Assembly: GCF_018332695.1 (NCBI RefSeq)
Contig: NZ_BOQN01000014.1
Coordinates: forward strand, 1-64,000
Direction of reading: 5' to 3'
Origin: Paractinoplanes toevensis
GTDB lineage: Bacteria > Actinomycetota > Actinomycetes > Mycobacteriales > Micromonosporaceae
Length of the DNA: 64,000 bases
The notes under the pieces are model-generated. The model had not been told where the DNA came from. It made no database searches and was given only the letters and a program-made list of their open reading frames with translations. Positions 42,845 to 51,728 of the stretch are shown one piece after another. Every line of letters starts with the position of its first letter. Position 1 is the first letter of the stretch. Both the position numbers and the translations under genes were made by a program.

Positions 42845-44254
42845 ATGAGCACGCTCGTCGCGCTCGCTCGCGCGCAAGCGTTCGCCGCCGGCCGGGCCCA
42901 GCCCATCGCCACCGTGCGTCACCTGCACGTGCAGGATCACCCGTTCGTGCTGATCCCGCTGGCCATGGCGGGCGAGGCCAACGCGCCACTGGCCGCCATG
43001 GTCGGCACCACGCCGGACGACCCCCGGCTGCTGGTCGTGGCTCAGCCGCGCAACCGGGACGAGCGGTTCGCCTTCGCCGACGGTCTGGCGACCGCGCTGG
43101 TGCCCTACCTGACGTCGTTCGCCGGCGACACCGAAGCGGTGCCGGTCGACCGGGGCCGGGACGTGCGGCACCGCTTCGTCGACGCCCCGCAGGTGTGGGT
43201 GCCGAACACCGGTGGCGTCGACTTCCTGCGGCTGTTCGGCCGCTCGACCCGCTTCCGCCGGGTGGACGGCGAATACCCCGTGCCGCCGACCGTCCCGCTG
43301 CTCGGTCAGTGGCTGACCTTCCTGGCCGGCGCCTCCGAGGTGCCCGGCTCGTCGCTGCTGCTCAACGCGGTGCAGGCACTCGGGATGCACTGGGCGACCG
43401 GCCAGAGCGGCGCCGAGGACGCGCACCTCGGTTCGCTGCTGGCCTGGATCGAGTCCGGTGCGGCGGCGGCCCGCGAGGCCGAGGCGGGCCCGGTGGCCGG
43501 GCCGGCCACCGACCCGGACTTCGACAACCGGGTCCTCGCCCCGCTGATCGCCGACGGCGACCCGGCCCTCGCCTCGGTGTTGCGTGAGCTGATGCTGCCG
43601 ACCTGGCAGCAGATGTGGCGCACCCTGGCGCTGCTGCGCACCCTGCCGGCCGGCGACCGGGTGGCAACGCGCTGGGACGGCGACCGCGACTCCTACTCGT
43701 CCTTCGTGGAGCACCTCGCCGAGAGCGGCCTGCCCCAGCCCCGCCGCGACGGCGCGGTGGCCGCGGCCGCCCGCCTGCAGCGCCTGGAGAACGCGGCCAC
43801 GCGCTACGCCGTCCAGCGCGCCTTCGACGATCCCCTGGTGATGGCCGAATATCGGCTGGCCGGGGTGGCTTTCGGTGGAGTCGTGACGCTGGCCAACCCG
43901 GACCGGGTCGACGACACCGGCAAACGGCCGGTGCTGCGCCCGCGGATCATGGTCGCCACCACCGAGACGCTGCGCATCGAGGCGGGCGCGACGCTGACCT
44001 CACCGGCCCGCCCCGCCCAGAAGGCCAAGGTCATCTCCATCACCCCGACCGGGACGGGCTGGGACGTCCTCCTGGAGCTGTCCGGCGGGATGGGCCGCAA
44101 GCTGGTGGCCGACCCGGGAACCGTCCCCCTGGTGGGCGAGAAGCTGCTGCTCACGACGTTGAGCGAGGCCTACCGTCCGGGTGTGGCCTTCCCCGACCCG
44201 ACCGAGACACCCTGGACCCACGGCGGCCCGCCGGAGCCCTACGCGGAGCCCTGA
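42845..44254 (+). CDS. Hypothetical protein, third gene of nuclease operon
   Basis: The first 270 residues of this 469-residue soluble protein are of unknown fold. Residues about 370-465 look like a beta-barrel/OB-like region (RPRIMVATTETLRIEAGATL, SPARPAQKAKVISITPTGTG, then LLELSGGMGRKLVADPGTVP), and the C-terminus ends TETPWTHGGPPEPY. No Walker or nuclease motif is visible. It begins 19 bases after the nuclease gene. Co-expression with the Cas4-like nuclease suggests a shared function, perhaps in DNA binding, but this is inference. Confidence 0.78.
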   Translation: MSTLVALARAQAFAAGRAQPIATVRHLHVQDHPFVLIPLAMAGEANAPLAAMVGTTPDDPRLLVVAQPRNRDERFAFADGLATALVPYLTSFAGDTEAVPVDRGRDVRHRFVDAPQVWVPNTGGVDFLRLFGRSTRFRRVDGEYPVPPTVPLLGQWLTFLAGASEVPGSSLLLNAVQALGMHWATGQSGAEDAHLGSLLAWIESGAAAAREAEAGPVAGPATDPDFDNRVLAPLIADGDPALASVLRELMLPTWQQMWRTLALLRTLPAGDRVATRWDGDRDSYSSFVEHLAESGLPQPRRDGAVAAAARLQRLENAATRYAVQRAFDDPLVMAEYRLAGVAFGGVVTLANPDRVDDTGKRPVLRPRIMVATTETLRIEAGATLTSPARPAQKAKVISITPTGTGWDVLLELSGGMGRKLVADPGTVPLVGEKLLLTTLSEAYRPGVAFPDPTETPWTHGGPPEPYAEP

Positions 44255-44260
44255 TCCGGG

Positions 44261-44752
44261 CTACGCCGGGGCCCAGACGAAGCGGATGTCCGGCGCCTTC
44301 TCCTCGTTGCCGGCGCCGTCGGTCGTTTCGGCCTCGATGAAGCCGTGCCGGCGGTAGAACCGCTGCGCGCCGGTGTTGGTGGCGAACGTCCACAGCTGGA
44401 GTCCGCCGGGGCGTCGCGATTTGGCCAGTTCGACGAGCTGCGAGCCCAATCCGTGGCCGGTGACCGCGGGCTCGACGTAGAGCTGATCGATCCAGTCGTC
44501 GTCCAGCACCAGCGCCGCCAACGGGCGGCCGTCGGCATCCTCGGTGAGCCACACCTCGCGGTCGGGAACGACGACGGCGCCGATCCACTCGTGCACCTCG
44601 GCATCGGAGTGGACCGCGGCGGGAATCGCGCCGGCCGCGGCCCGACGGGACCGGATGATCACGTCGGCCACCGCCGGGGCGTCGGCCGCCTCGGCACGGC
44701 GGGAGATTGCCAGTTCGCGCCATCCGCTGTCCACAGGACTCATGAGAGCCAT
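44261..44752 (-). CDS. GNAT-family acetyltransferase
   Basis: The 163-residue protein shows the GNAT fold: RRAEAADAPAVADVIIRSRR at the start, IDQLYVEPAVTGHGLGSQLV with the acetyl-CoA pyrophosphate loop (V..GxGxG/A), and FATNTGAQRFYRRHGFIEAE at the end. The acceptor substrate is unknown. The ATG at 44752 was chosen; MSPVD three codons later is an alternative. It is convergent with the nuclease operon, with six bases between stops. Confidence 0.92.
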   Translation of the reverse strand: MALMSPVDSGWRELAISRRAEAADAPAVADVIIRSRRAAAGAIPAAVHSDAEVHEWIGAVVVPDREVWLTEDADGRPLAALVLDDDWIDQLYVEPAVTGHGLGSQLVELAKSRRPGGLQLWTFATNTGAQRFYRRHGFIEAETTDGAGNEEKAPDIRFVWAPA

Positions 44753-45230
44753 GCTGTCGCGCCCGGGTCGCCACGCAACCGAATTACCGTGCCGCCGGTC
44801 CCGCCCGGCGGCCGGAGACGGGATCGCGCGCCGCTGCGGGCGGGCCTGGCCCGAGCTCGCCACGCCCAACCCGCCGGCACGAACAGTCCCGGGCGACAGC
44901 TCGGTCGGCCGCGATCTTGTGGACTTTCCGCGAGGGGAGAGCGGCAACTCCACAAGATCTGTGATCCCGGGCGCCACGACGTGGCATCTAGCTCCGCCGA
45001 TGGGACGAATGGGTGCAAAAACGCCCTCCGAGCAGAGGAAGCGGTAGGTATGGGTGAGAAGGGCAAGGCGAGGGCTGGGTGCGTGCGTCGTTGCGCGAGA
45101 GTCGCGGCACGTGCCGGTGTGGCACGGTGCTTGCGGGGTGGCGGCGGTCGGGTGATGTTGCGGTTGGTGACGGTGTTGCCCGTACCGGAAAGTGGGTTTG
45201 ATTCTCGCGAGCCCCGAAGATAACTAAGGG
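44753..45230. other. Intergenic region with REP-like element
   Basis: This is a 480-base gap between the GNAT gene and the SpoIIE-type gene. It contains the palindrome at 44913-44959. A minus-strand frame overlapping the palindrome is a shadow. A stretch near 45160-45215 has a T-arm-like sequence (GGGTTTGATTCTCGC) but no complete tRNA or tmRNA was found. No gene can be supported. Confidence 0.4.
44913..44959. repeat. REP-like palindrome
   Basis: GATCTTGTGGA pairs perfectly with TCCACAAGATC (11 bp), enclosing a smaller CCGC/GCGG stem around GAGGGGAGA. The 47-base structured unit looks like extragenic palindromic elements of related actinobacteria. Copy number in the genome cannot be judged from this window. 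Confidence 0.6.
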
Positions 45231-47039
45231 TCAGGTCAGGCGGATGACCAGGAGGGCGATGTCGTCGTCGCGGCGGGTGACCGTGCTCAGCAGGCGGGCG
45301 CAGAGTTCGTCGGTGGGGAGGGTGGCGTTGCCCTCCAGGACCTTGCGGAGGCGGGCGATGCCGTCGTCGATCAGCTGGGCCGGGCTTTCCACCAGGCCGT
45401 CGGTGTAGAGCAGCAGCGTCGAGCCGGGCCGGACGTAGCGGCGGTGGGTGCTGCGATCGTCGCGGGGGAGCAGGCCCAGCAGCGGCTCGGGAGTTTCCCA
45501 CCAGACCTCGACCTCGCCGTCGGGGCGCAGCAGCACCGGCGGTGGGTGGCCGGCGTTGGCGAAGGTCAGGTCGTAGCCGTCGCCGACGCGGCGCAGCCGG
45601 GTCAGCACGGCGGTCGCCGCGGCGGGCATGCTCAGGCCGTGCAGCGCCCGGTCGAGCTGGGCGAGCAGCGGGCCGGGCTCGTCGTCGCGGCCGTAGGCGT
45701 CGCCCCGGACCAGGTTGCGGACCTGACCCATCGTCGCGGCGGCCTCGATGTCGTGACCGGAGACGTCGCCCACGGCGAGCATGACGCTGCCGTCCGGCTG
45801 GAGGAAGGCGTCGTACCAGTCGCCGCCCACCGCCGCGCCGACCTGCGCCGGGAGGTATCGAGCGTGCAGCTCGATGCCGGGAATGTCGGGCAACTCGGGC
45901 AGCATGCTGTGCTGCAGGACCTCGGCGACGTGCCGCTGGCGCCCGTAGAGGCGGCTGTTATCGACGGCCAGCCCGGCTCGGCGGCCGATCTCGGTGGCGG
46001 TGCCCTCCTCGGCCTCGCCGAACACGCCCCGCTCGGCCCCGTTGACCAGCATCAGCACGCCGACGGTGCGGCGGCCGACCGGTGCGGTGATCGGGGCCGC
46101 CAGGTAGGAGGCGAAGCCGAGCCGCTCGGCGATCTCGGCGATCTCGCCGGTGGACATCCGGGTACGCAGCGATTTCGGGTCGGCCTCGTCGCGGCGGAGC
46201 GGGCCGGACGCACGTTGCACCGCCGCCATCAGGGCTTTGATCTCGCGCGGTGCGTCGGCGGCGAGCCGGGCCAGCCGAGCGGTGGCCGGGGCGTGCGCCG
46301 GGTCGAAGTGCGCGACCGACACGTGCCGGACGCGGCCGGACGGCTCGGCCAGTGCGACCACGCACCAGTCGGCGAGGCGGCCCGCGACCATCTCGCCGAG
46401 CCGGCCGAGGGCCTCGTCGATGTCCATCGTGGCCGACAGCGTCTCGGTCAGTTCGCCCAGCAGGCTGAGCTGGTCGTGTGCCGACTCGGCGTGCCGCCGG
46501 GCCTCGTCGGCGATCTCCCGCGCGATGCGCAGCCGCAGCTCCGAGGAGCAGATCTCGCCGAGCTCGACGAGCAGCGCGACCTCGCTGCGCGTCCAGATGC
46601 GCGGCTCCCGGTCCATGACGGCGAGCGTGCCCAGCACGTGACCGTCCGAGTCGGTGAGCGGCACCCCGGCGAACGCGATCGCCCCGAGATCGTGCACGGC
46701 CGGGTTGTCCCGCATGACCGGGTCGGTCCGCACGTCCTCGACGACCAGCATTCGGCCGGCCTCGAGCACGTGCCGGCTGAGCGAGTGGGTGAGCGGCATC
46801 TCCCGCGCCGACGCCAGCGCCTCCGGCAGGCCGACCTGCCCCGGCAGGAACTGCCGGTCGGCCGCGAGCACGGTCACGAGCGCGACGGGGGCGTCGACCA
46901 GACGCTCCACCAGGTCGGCGATCCGGTCGAAGGCCACGTCGGCCCGGGCGCCCAGCCCGAGGCGCCGCACCGCACGCAGGCGGGCCGGGTCTTCCAGGAC
47001 CGGACCCACAGCTTTATCGACCAAGTCTCCCCGCAGCAC
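45231..47039 (-). CDS. GAF-SpoIIE-type PP2C phosphatase
   Basis: The 602-residue protein has two GAF domains. The first, at about 30-190, includes FDRIADLVERLVDAPVALVT, then RQFLPGQVGLPEALAS. The second, at about 200-390, includes LSATMDIDEALGRLGEMVAG. The PP2C/SpoIIE phosphatase domain from about 400 has VLQHSMLPELPDIPGIELHA, VGAAVGGDWYDAFLQPDGSV (metal Asp in GGDWYD) and FANAGHPPPVLL, then LLLYTDGLVES. It dephosphorylates STAS anti-anti-sigma proteins. GTG 47039 was chosen; the frame extends to 47183. The STAS gene at 35247 is the only candidate partner in this window. Confidence 0.85.
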   Translation of the reverse strand: MLRGDLVDKAVGPVLEDPARLRAVRRLGLGARADVAFDRIADLVERLVDAPVALVTVLAADRQFLPGQVGLPEALASAREMPLTHSLSRHVLEAGRMLVVEDVRTDPVMRDNPAVHDLGAIAFAGVPLTDSDGHVLGTLAVMDREPRIWTRSEVALLVELGEICSSELRLRIAREIADEARRHAESAHDQLSLLGELTETLSATMDIDEALGRLGEMVAGRLADWCVVALAEPSGRVRHVSVAHFDPAHAPATARLARLAADAPREIKALMAAVQRASGPLRRDEADPKSLRTRMSTGEIAEIAERLGFASYLAAPITAPVGRRTVGVLMLVNGAERGVFGEAEEGTATEIGRRAGLAVDNSRLYGRQRHVAEVLQHSMLPELPDIPGIELHARYLPAQVGAAVGGDWYDAFLQPDGSVMLAVGDVSGHDIEAAATMGQVRNLVRGDAYGRDDEPGPLLAQLDRALHGLSMPAAATAVLTRLRRVGDGYDLTFANAGHPPPVLLRPDGEVEVWWETPEPLLGLLPRDDRSTHRRYVRPGSTLLLYTDGLVESPAQLIDDGIARLRKVLEGNATLPTDELCARLLSTVTRRDDDIALLVIRLT

Positions 47040-47145
47040 GTCGCCCCCCGGCCGCTTCAGCCTCGACAGGCTACCCGCTGGGCAACCCCTGATCGACCCC
47101 CCGTTCATCCGTTCCTGCCTGCCAAAATCCTGTGTGCGGAGGGTC

Positions 47146-47829
47146 TCAGTTGTTCGGCGCCGGGTCCGCCGCCGTGGTGACATCGGCGTCGGCCGCCACC
47201 GGGGCCCAGCGTTTCGTCCACTCCTCGCGCAGCGTCTCGAAAGCGGCGTCGTCCAGGCCGTAGGTCGAGACCGTCACCTCCATCCGCCCCGCATCGCGGT
47301 CGCCGAGCGGCAGCCGGCCGGCCACCACGACCAGGTGCCCGTCGGTGTCGACCACCCACGCCACCCGCGGGCCCGATCTCTCCCACTCGCCCGCGGGGCT
47401 CTCGACCAGGGCCAGCGCCTGCCGTCCGGTCGTCTCCCCGGTCAGGTAGAGCGTGCGCCGGCGCCCGGCCGGCCGTCGGTCGAGCAGGAACCGCAACTGC
47501 ACCAGGAACGCCCGCCAGCCCTCCTCGATCGCGTCGTACCGCTCCGGGCCGGCCGAACCGGAACCCTCGCGAATCACCCGCACGGTGGCCCGGTCGTCGT
47601 TCCCGGTGACCTCCAGGTAGGACCCGTCGGCCCAGCCCATCTGCTCCGGCGCGAGCAGCACCGCCTGGTCCACGAAGATCTGCTGGATCTCCGCGCCGAG
47701 CCCGTCGTAGTCCCAGCCGAACCACTGATGCAGCACGGCCGGCTGCGTGACGGCGTCCCAGGTCTCGTCCCGACCGGCCGCCACCGCGACCTCCACGTCG
47801 TAAGGCTTCAAGCCTCGTCGATCGCTCAT
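47146..47829 (-). CDS. SRPBCC domain protein
   Basis: This 227-residue START/Bet v1-like protein has VEVAVAAGRDETWDAVTQPA, then LHQWFGWDYDGLGAEIQQIF, and a C-terminal extension ending AADADVTTAADPAPNN. It contains two possible ligand-pocket modules; ligand unknown. Its ATG overlaps the Prim-Pol stop by four bases, so the two are coupled, an unusual pairing for an SRPBCC protein. It may be the last gene of the helicase operon. Confidence 0.85.
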   Translation of the reverse strand: MSDRRGLKPYDVEVAVAAGRDETWDAVTQPAVLHQWFGWDYDGLGAEIQQIFVDQAVLLAPEQMGWADGSYLEVTGNDDRATVRVIREGSGSAGPERYDAIEEGWRAFLVQLRFLLDRRPAGRRRTLYLTGETTGRQALALVESPAGEWERSGPRVAWVVDTDGHLVVVAGRLPLGDRDAGRMEVTVSTYGLDDAAFETLREEWTKRWAPVAADADVTTAADPAPNN

Positions 47830-48686
47830 GCCCTCAATAGTGGAGTACGCGATGGTTCGGCATCGATGGGTGCCCGGCGACCCGCCGTGAGCCCGGACCG
47901 GATCGTGCGCCGCACCTCGGCCCGGCCGAGCCCGGCCCGGCGCGCGGCCGCGTCGAGCTCACGGACGACGTCGCCGGTGTCGAGCAGGCCCGCCCCGACC
48001 AGCCGGCCCAGCGCGAACGCGGCCCGGTTGAGCGTGTCGTTGCGGGAGCCCACCGGCGCGGCCGCCACCCGCTCGGCCTCGGCCGCGAGCGCGACCTGCG
48101 CGTAGCGGTCCGGATGGGTGATCGGGCGGTGGTCGGCGGGCCGCGGCAGTGGTCCCTCGATCAGCGCGAGCAGCGCGGGCGCGCCGGCCGGCAGGTCACC
48201 ACCCGGACGCCGCACCCACCGGTAATCGGCGCCGCGTGCGTGCCGCGACGGCGGGGCCACCACGTAACCGCCCGCGCCGCGCCAGTCGAGGCCGGGCAGC
48301 AGGTGCACGCGGTTGCCGAACCCGGTCGGCCGGAACCAGAGATGCCACCCGCCGCCGCCCGTGCGCACCCGCGGGCCGGCCGGCAGCGAGCCGCCGAGCA
48401 GGTGGACCAGGCCGTGCCAGCCCTCGGCCGAATCGATGTCGGCGACGTCCATCGCGATGCCGGTGCGCAGGCCGACGTTTGCCTCCGGCCAGTGGGACCA
48501 CCACATCTCGATCTGGCGCGGGTCGGTGCTCGCGTCGGTCAGGCCGTGTCGCAGGCGGGGGTGCTTGCCGGGTCGATCGCATCGGACTCCTCTGTCGCAG
48601 GAACAGCCGCCGCTCGGGTCAGGTGTGTGCACCGGCAGGACCGGGATGCCATGCCGGGCGTATGCCAGTGCGGCTGCCAGTGACAT
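47826..48686 (-). CDS. Bifunctional primase/polymerase (Prim-Pol) domain protein
   Basis: The 286-residue protein has the Prim-Pol (AEP superfamily) motifs. MSLAAALAYARHGIPVLPVH is at the N-terminus, IAMDVADIDSAEGWHGLVHL holds the catalytic DxD, RTGGGGWHLWFRP is the GGG..H motif, and LDWRGAGGYVVAPPSRHA is motif III. A helical C-terminal region follows (GSRNDTLNRAAFALGRLVGA). Two zinc-like cysteines are early (CSCDRGVRCD). Such domains are usually found with helicases in plasmids and prophages. It overlaps the SRPBCC gene by four bases and lies 22 bases after the beta-family gene. Confidence 0.9.
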   Translation of the reverse strand: MSLAAALAYARHGIPVLPVHTPDPSGGCSCDRGVRCDRPGKHPRLRHGLTDASTDPRQIEMWWSHWPEANVGLRTGIAMDVADIDSAEGWHGLVHLLGGSLPAGPRVRTGGGGWHLWFRPTGFGNRVHLLPGLDWRGAGGYVVAPPSRHARGADYRWVRRPGGDLPAGAPALLALIEGPLPRPADHRPITHPDRYAQVALAAEAERVAAAPVGSRNDTLNRAAFALGRLVGAGLLDTGDVVRELDAAARRAGLGRAEVRRTIRSGLTAGRRAPIDAEPSRTPLLRA

Positions 48687-48708
48687 TAGAACAAGCGTAC
48701 GACAGTTT

Positions 48709-49725
48709 TCAGAGGGTCGAGAGGACGTGGGCGATGTGGTGCGAGGTGCTCCAGGACATCCAGCTCGCCGAACTGCCGCCGCCGCGGGCCGTCCGCGCCC
48801 GCCGGGCGATCTCGGCGTCACCCCAGGAGAACCGGGCGCCCTCGGCCGGCCAGTGCGGCGAGTGCACCAGCGTGCGGCACAGGTCCTGACAGCGGTCGTC
48901 GGACCGCCCACCGCGCCGCGACCAGCGGTAGATCCACCAGTTGTGCTCGGCCGTGTACCGCAACGTCGGCAACTGCCGGTGCCGCTGCACCCCGAGCCGG
49001 CGAACCGGCGAGGTCACGCCGTAGTCCGCGTACCCGATCCCGGGTTCACCCAGCCTGGCCCACACCCGCGCGTCGAGCCGGCCCACCGTGACCGGTAGAT
49101 CGGTCGGCAGATCGTCGAGATTCGCCGGCATCGCGCCGGAGGCCACGCTCACCGACCGCCACGGCATCCCGTGCGCCCACCGCAACACCCGCCGGCACTG
49201 CTCCTCGACCGTGTCCGCGTGCGACACGCAGGCGGTCTCGGCCAGGTCGATCAGCAGGTCGATCTCCTCGACCGCCAGGCCCGACCGGCGCAGCAGCCGC
49301 TCGGTGACCTCGGTCGCCTCCGCCGGATTCCCGGCGTCGGCATGCGGCTGAAGCCGCAGCACGGCCCGGCTCAGGTGCATCCGTGCGGCCCGGCCGTGGT
49401 CACCCAGGCGACGACTGCTTTCGTACGGGCGGAGCACCGGCAACATGGCTACGCCCAGGTCGGCCAGCGCCTCGGCCATGGTGATCGGGTCGGCCCGGTC
49501 CTCCGGCAGGGCACCGAAGTCGATCGCGATCGCGCCGGTCCGCGGTGGCAACTGCCGGATCAGCGGCATGATGCTCGGCCCCGGTTCCACCTCCAGGATC
49601 GGCATGACCCGGGCGGCGTCGGAGGCTGTCAGGTGACTGAGGGCCGCCAGCTCACCGCGGCGTGGACGCAGGATGGGACGGTAGGCGTCGTCGCGCAGTG
49701 ACCCCGCCGTCGTGAAGACCGCCAT
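48709..49725 (-). CDS. T4-beta family protein
   Basis: In this 338-residue protein the first part RPILRPRRGELAALSHLTAS, then VMPILEVEPGPSIMPLIRQL, and the sections DLGVAMLPVLRP and LDDLPTDLPVTVGRLDARVW match the T4 beta protein family (PF14350-type). It would form a TIM-barrel-like domain of unknown activity. Homologues are linked with phages, plasmids and defence islands. It sits between the SF1 helicase and the Prim-Pol in a single operon. Confidence 0.85.
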   Translation of the reverse strand: MAVFTTAGSLRDDAYRPILRPRRGELAALSHLTASDAARVMPILEVEPGPSIMPLIRQLPPRTGAIAIDFGALPEDRADPITMAEALADLGVAMLPVLRPYESSRRLGDHGRAARMHLSRAVLRLQPHADAGNPAEATEVTERLLRRSGLAVEEIDLLIDLAETACVSHADTVEEQCRRVLRWAHGMPWRSVSVASGAMPANLDDLPTDLPVTVGRLDARVWARLGEPGIGYADYGVTSPVRRLGVQRHRQLPTLRYTAEHNWWIYRWSRRGGRSDDRCQDLCRTLVHSPHWPAEGARFSWGDAEIARRARTARGGGSSASWMSWSTSHHIAHVLSTL

Positions 49726-49763
49726 TCACTCAAAGTAGCGGCAACCTGTCGGATTAGCGACAC

Positions 49764-51053
49764 TCATCGATGTAAATGCGAGAGTATCGCCTGATTTGCC
49801 TCCCAGCCGTCCGGGAACTTTACCGGGACGTTGAGGTGCACCGGCTCGGTCGACGGATGTTCGTCGAGCAGTTCCGCGATGCCGTCCCGGGCCACCACCA
49901 CGCACGCGTGCCGGTGCCGCGAGGTCAGCACGCACAGTCGCCCCGACTCGAGGTGGAAGGCGGTGGCGTCGCGCCGGCCGGAGAGCGGGTGCAGCACGAT
50001 CGTCAGGTCGTACTCCCGGCCCTGCAGCCGGTTGGCGGTGTCCACGGTGACGCCGGCCGCCTCGGCCGGCAGGTGCGCCCGGATCGCCGCGGCCTGGTCG
50101 CGGTGCGCGGCCCCGATCGCGATGCGCTGCGCCGTCAACGGCCGCTCACCCGCCTCGGAGACGGTCACTCCGCCCCGGGCCAGCGCCCGCGCCGCCAGTG
50201 CCGCGCAGGCGGCGGCCGCCTCGGCGTCGGTCCGGATCGTGAAGCGTTGCGCCAGCCGGTGCAGCCCCCAGCCGGTCGCCGCGGCCGTGTCCAGCACGTC
50301 GTCGAGCGGCCCGTGCCCGCCCTTGAAGGTCAGCGTGCGGTCGCCCGGCCCGGTGCCCGATCGGAACCCGGTGAACGGGTAGAACGCCTCGGCGACCACT
50401 CCCGCCGCCGAGTGCGGGAGGCGCCACGACACCGGCAGGCGGTGCACCGGTAGGTCGGGGTTGTGCCGCAACAGGACCGCGACGGCGCTCTGCATCGGAT
50501 CCCAGGACAGGCCGGTCCAGCGGTCTACCTCGACCGTCGAGAACGGGTCCAGCTGACCCGGGTCACCCACGAACAGGGCCCGCTCGAACCGGGACGCGAC
50601 CCGCAGCAGGGCATCGGACCGCATCTGGTACGCCTCGTCGACGATCGCCCACGGCCAGACCCCGTCGGCCACGGTGGCCCACTTGGCCGCCGTACCGATG
50701 GTGACGGCCGGTGATCCCAGATCCGCGACCTTCGCACCCACCCGGCAGGCCGGGTGGTCTTTCACCCGATCGGACGGCTCGTAATCCACCGCCGAGAGCC
50801 GCCCCACGGTGACTTCCGGCGACCGCGCGCCGAGCCGCTCGACCAGGTCGTCCACCTGCTCATTGGTCTGCGCCACGATCATCAGCGGCACTCCGGTGGC
50901 CGCCAGCTCGCCCGCCGCCCGCACCACCAGCGTCGACTTGCCCGCCCCCGGCGGCGAGTCGACCACAACCCCGCGATGACCGCCGGTCCGCAGATCACGC
51001 AGCACCGCGTCGACCACCCGCCCGGCCTCGACGGCCGGCGTGTTCGCACTCAC
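49764..51053 (-). CDS. SF1 helicase/ATPase
   Basis: The 429-residue protein is a compact superfamily 1 motor. Walker A is VVVDSPPGAGKSTLVVRAAG (K39), Walker B WPWAIVDEAYQMR, motif III FVGDPGQLDPFSTVEV, and late motifs VTVDTANRLQGREYDLTIV and LCVLTSRHRHACVVVARDG. The layout is that of Upf1/RecD2-like helicases lacking accessory domains. It is the promoter-proximal gene of an operon with a beta-family protein and a Prim-Pol. Confidence 0.9.
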   Translation of the reverse strand: MSANTPAVEAGRVVDAVLRDLRTGGHRGVVVDSPPGAGKSTLVVRAAGELAATGVPLMIVAQTNEQVDDLVERLGARSPEVTVGRLSAVDYEPSDRVKDHPACRVGAKVADLGSPAVTIGTAAKWATVADGVWPWAIVDEAYQMRSDALLRVASRFERALFVGDPGQLDPFSTVEVDRWTGLSWDPMQSAVAVLLRHNPDLPVHRLPVSWRLPHSAAGVVAEAFYPFTGFRSGTGPGDRTLTFKGGHGPLDDVLDTAAATGWGLHRLAQRFTIRTDAEAAAACAALAARALARGGVTVSEAGERPLTAQRIAIGAAHRDQAAAIRAHLPAEAAGVTVDTANRLQGREYDLTIVLHPLSGRRDATAFHLESGRLCVLTSRHRHACVVVARDGIAELLDEHPSTEPVHLNVPVKFPDGWEANQAILSHLHR

Positions 51054-51728
51054 CCCGGCACGGTAGCGCGCTGATCATCACCCGCTCGGCAGGCGGGCCG
51101 ACCGGGCCGGCGACCGGGTCACGCTTTTCTGATCTTGCGTCTCACTATGTGGTTGCGGATCTTTATGCGGCAGTGGCTTGTGGACGGTGCTTTTCGTGGC
51201 GCGCCGAAACCGGCCTAACGGGCGAAGTGGTGGGCGTTTTCGGGGTAGTGACGGAAATCTGACACCAGGGTTGTAGGAGGCGCGGTAGCGGTGCCTCGCA
51301 GGGCCTTCGCCCGCTGGTGGTGTGAGTGGCCACTGTGGATCTCACCAGATGGTATGGGAGCGCGCCCATTCTTGAAGGTTTTCGGATTGGTCTATGTCTC
51401 TGCGCAGGTGAGAGGCGCTCGATCGTCACTGTGAGTGGATGTTTGCGCGGTGGTCACCACTCTGAAATATGGGAGTGATTCACTCTGATTGCGGGTTGAA
51501 TTTCGAAGCCGACATGCAACTTGCACGCGCGGTTCGCCGTGCAAGTTGCATGTTTCGGAGGCTCTCGACCTGCAGCTCCATCGTCGTGGCTCTGTTCTGA
51601 TCGTCGCACTCGTTTTCATTCATGAGCGTTTCTGCGATGTCCGAAGCCGACCCTTCCAGTCGATCACCGGAAGTGGAACTCTTCTAAGCCAGCAGTAACG
51701 CCAGCGACACGGACGGTGGTGGTAACGA
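51054..51728. other. Long intergenic region with perfect palindrome
   Basis: These 670 bases of lower-GC DNA lie between the divergent helicase operon and a hypothetical gene. No supported coding region was seen; the open frames are short and overlap the palindrome. The notable structure is the palindrome at 51513-51552. Both divergent promoters must lie here. Confidence 0.5.
51513..51552. repeat. Perfect 15-bp inverted repeat
   Basis: CATGCAACTTGCACG pairs perfectly with CGTGCAAGTTGCATG across a 10-base spacer. Flanking CCGA and TCGG extend it imperfectly. It could be an operator, a terminator of either transcript, or an insertion-sequence-derived palindrome. The downstream hypothetical gene begins 177 bases away. 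Confidence 0.75.

Noticed and set aside
45160..45215. A tRNA or tmRNA 3' end
   Set aside because: A T-arm-like stretch is present but no matching acceptor, D or anticodon arm could be folded.
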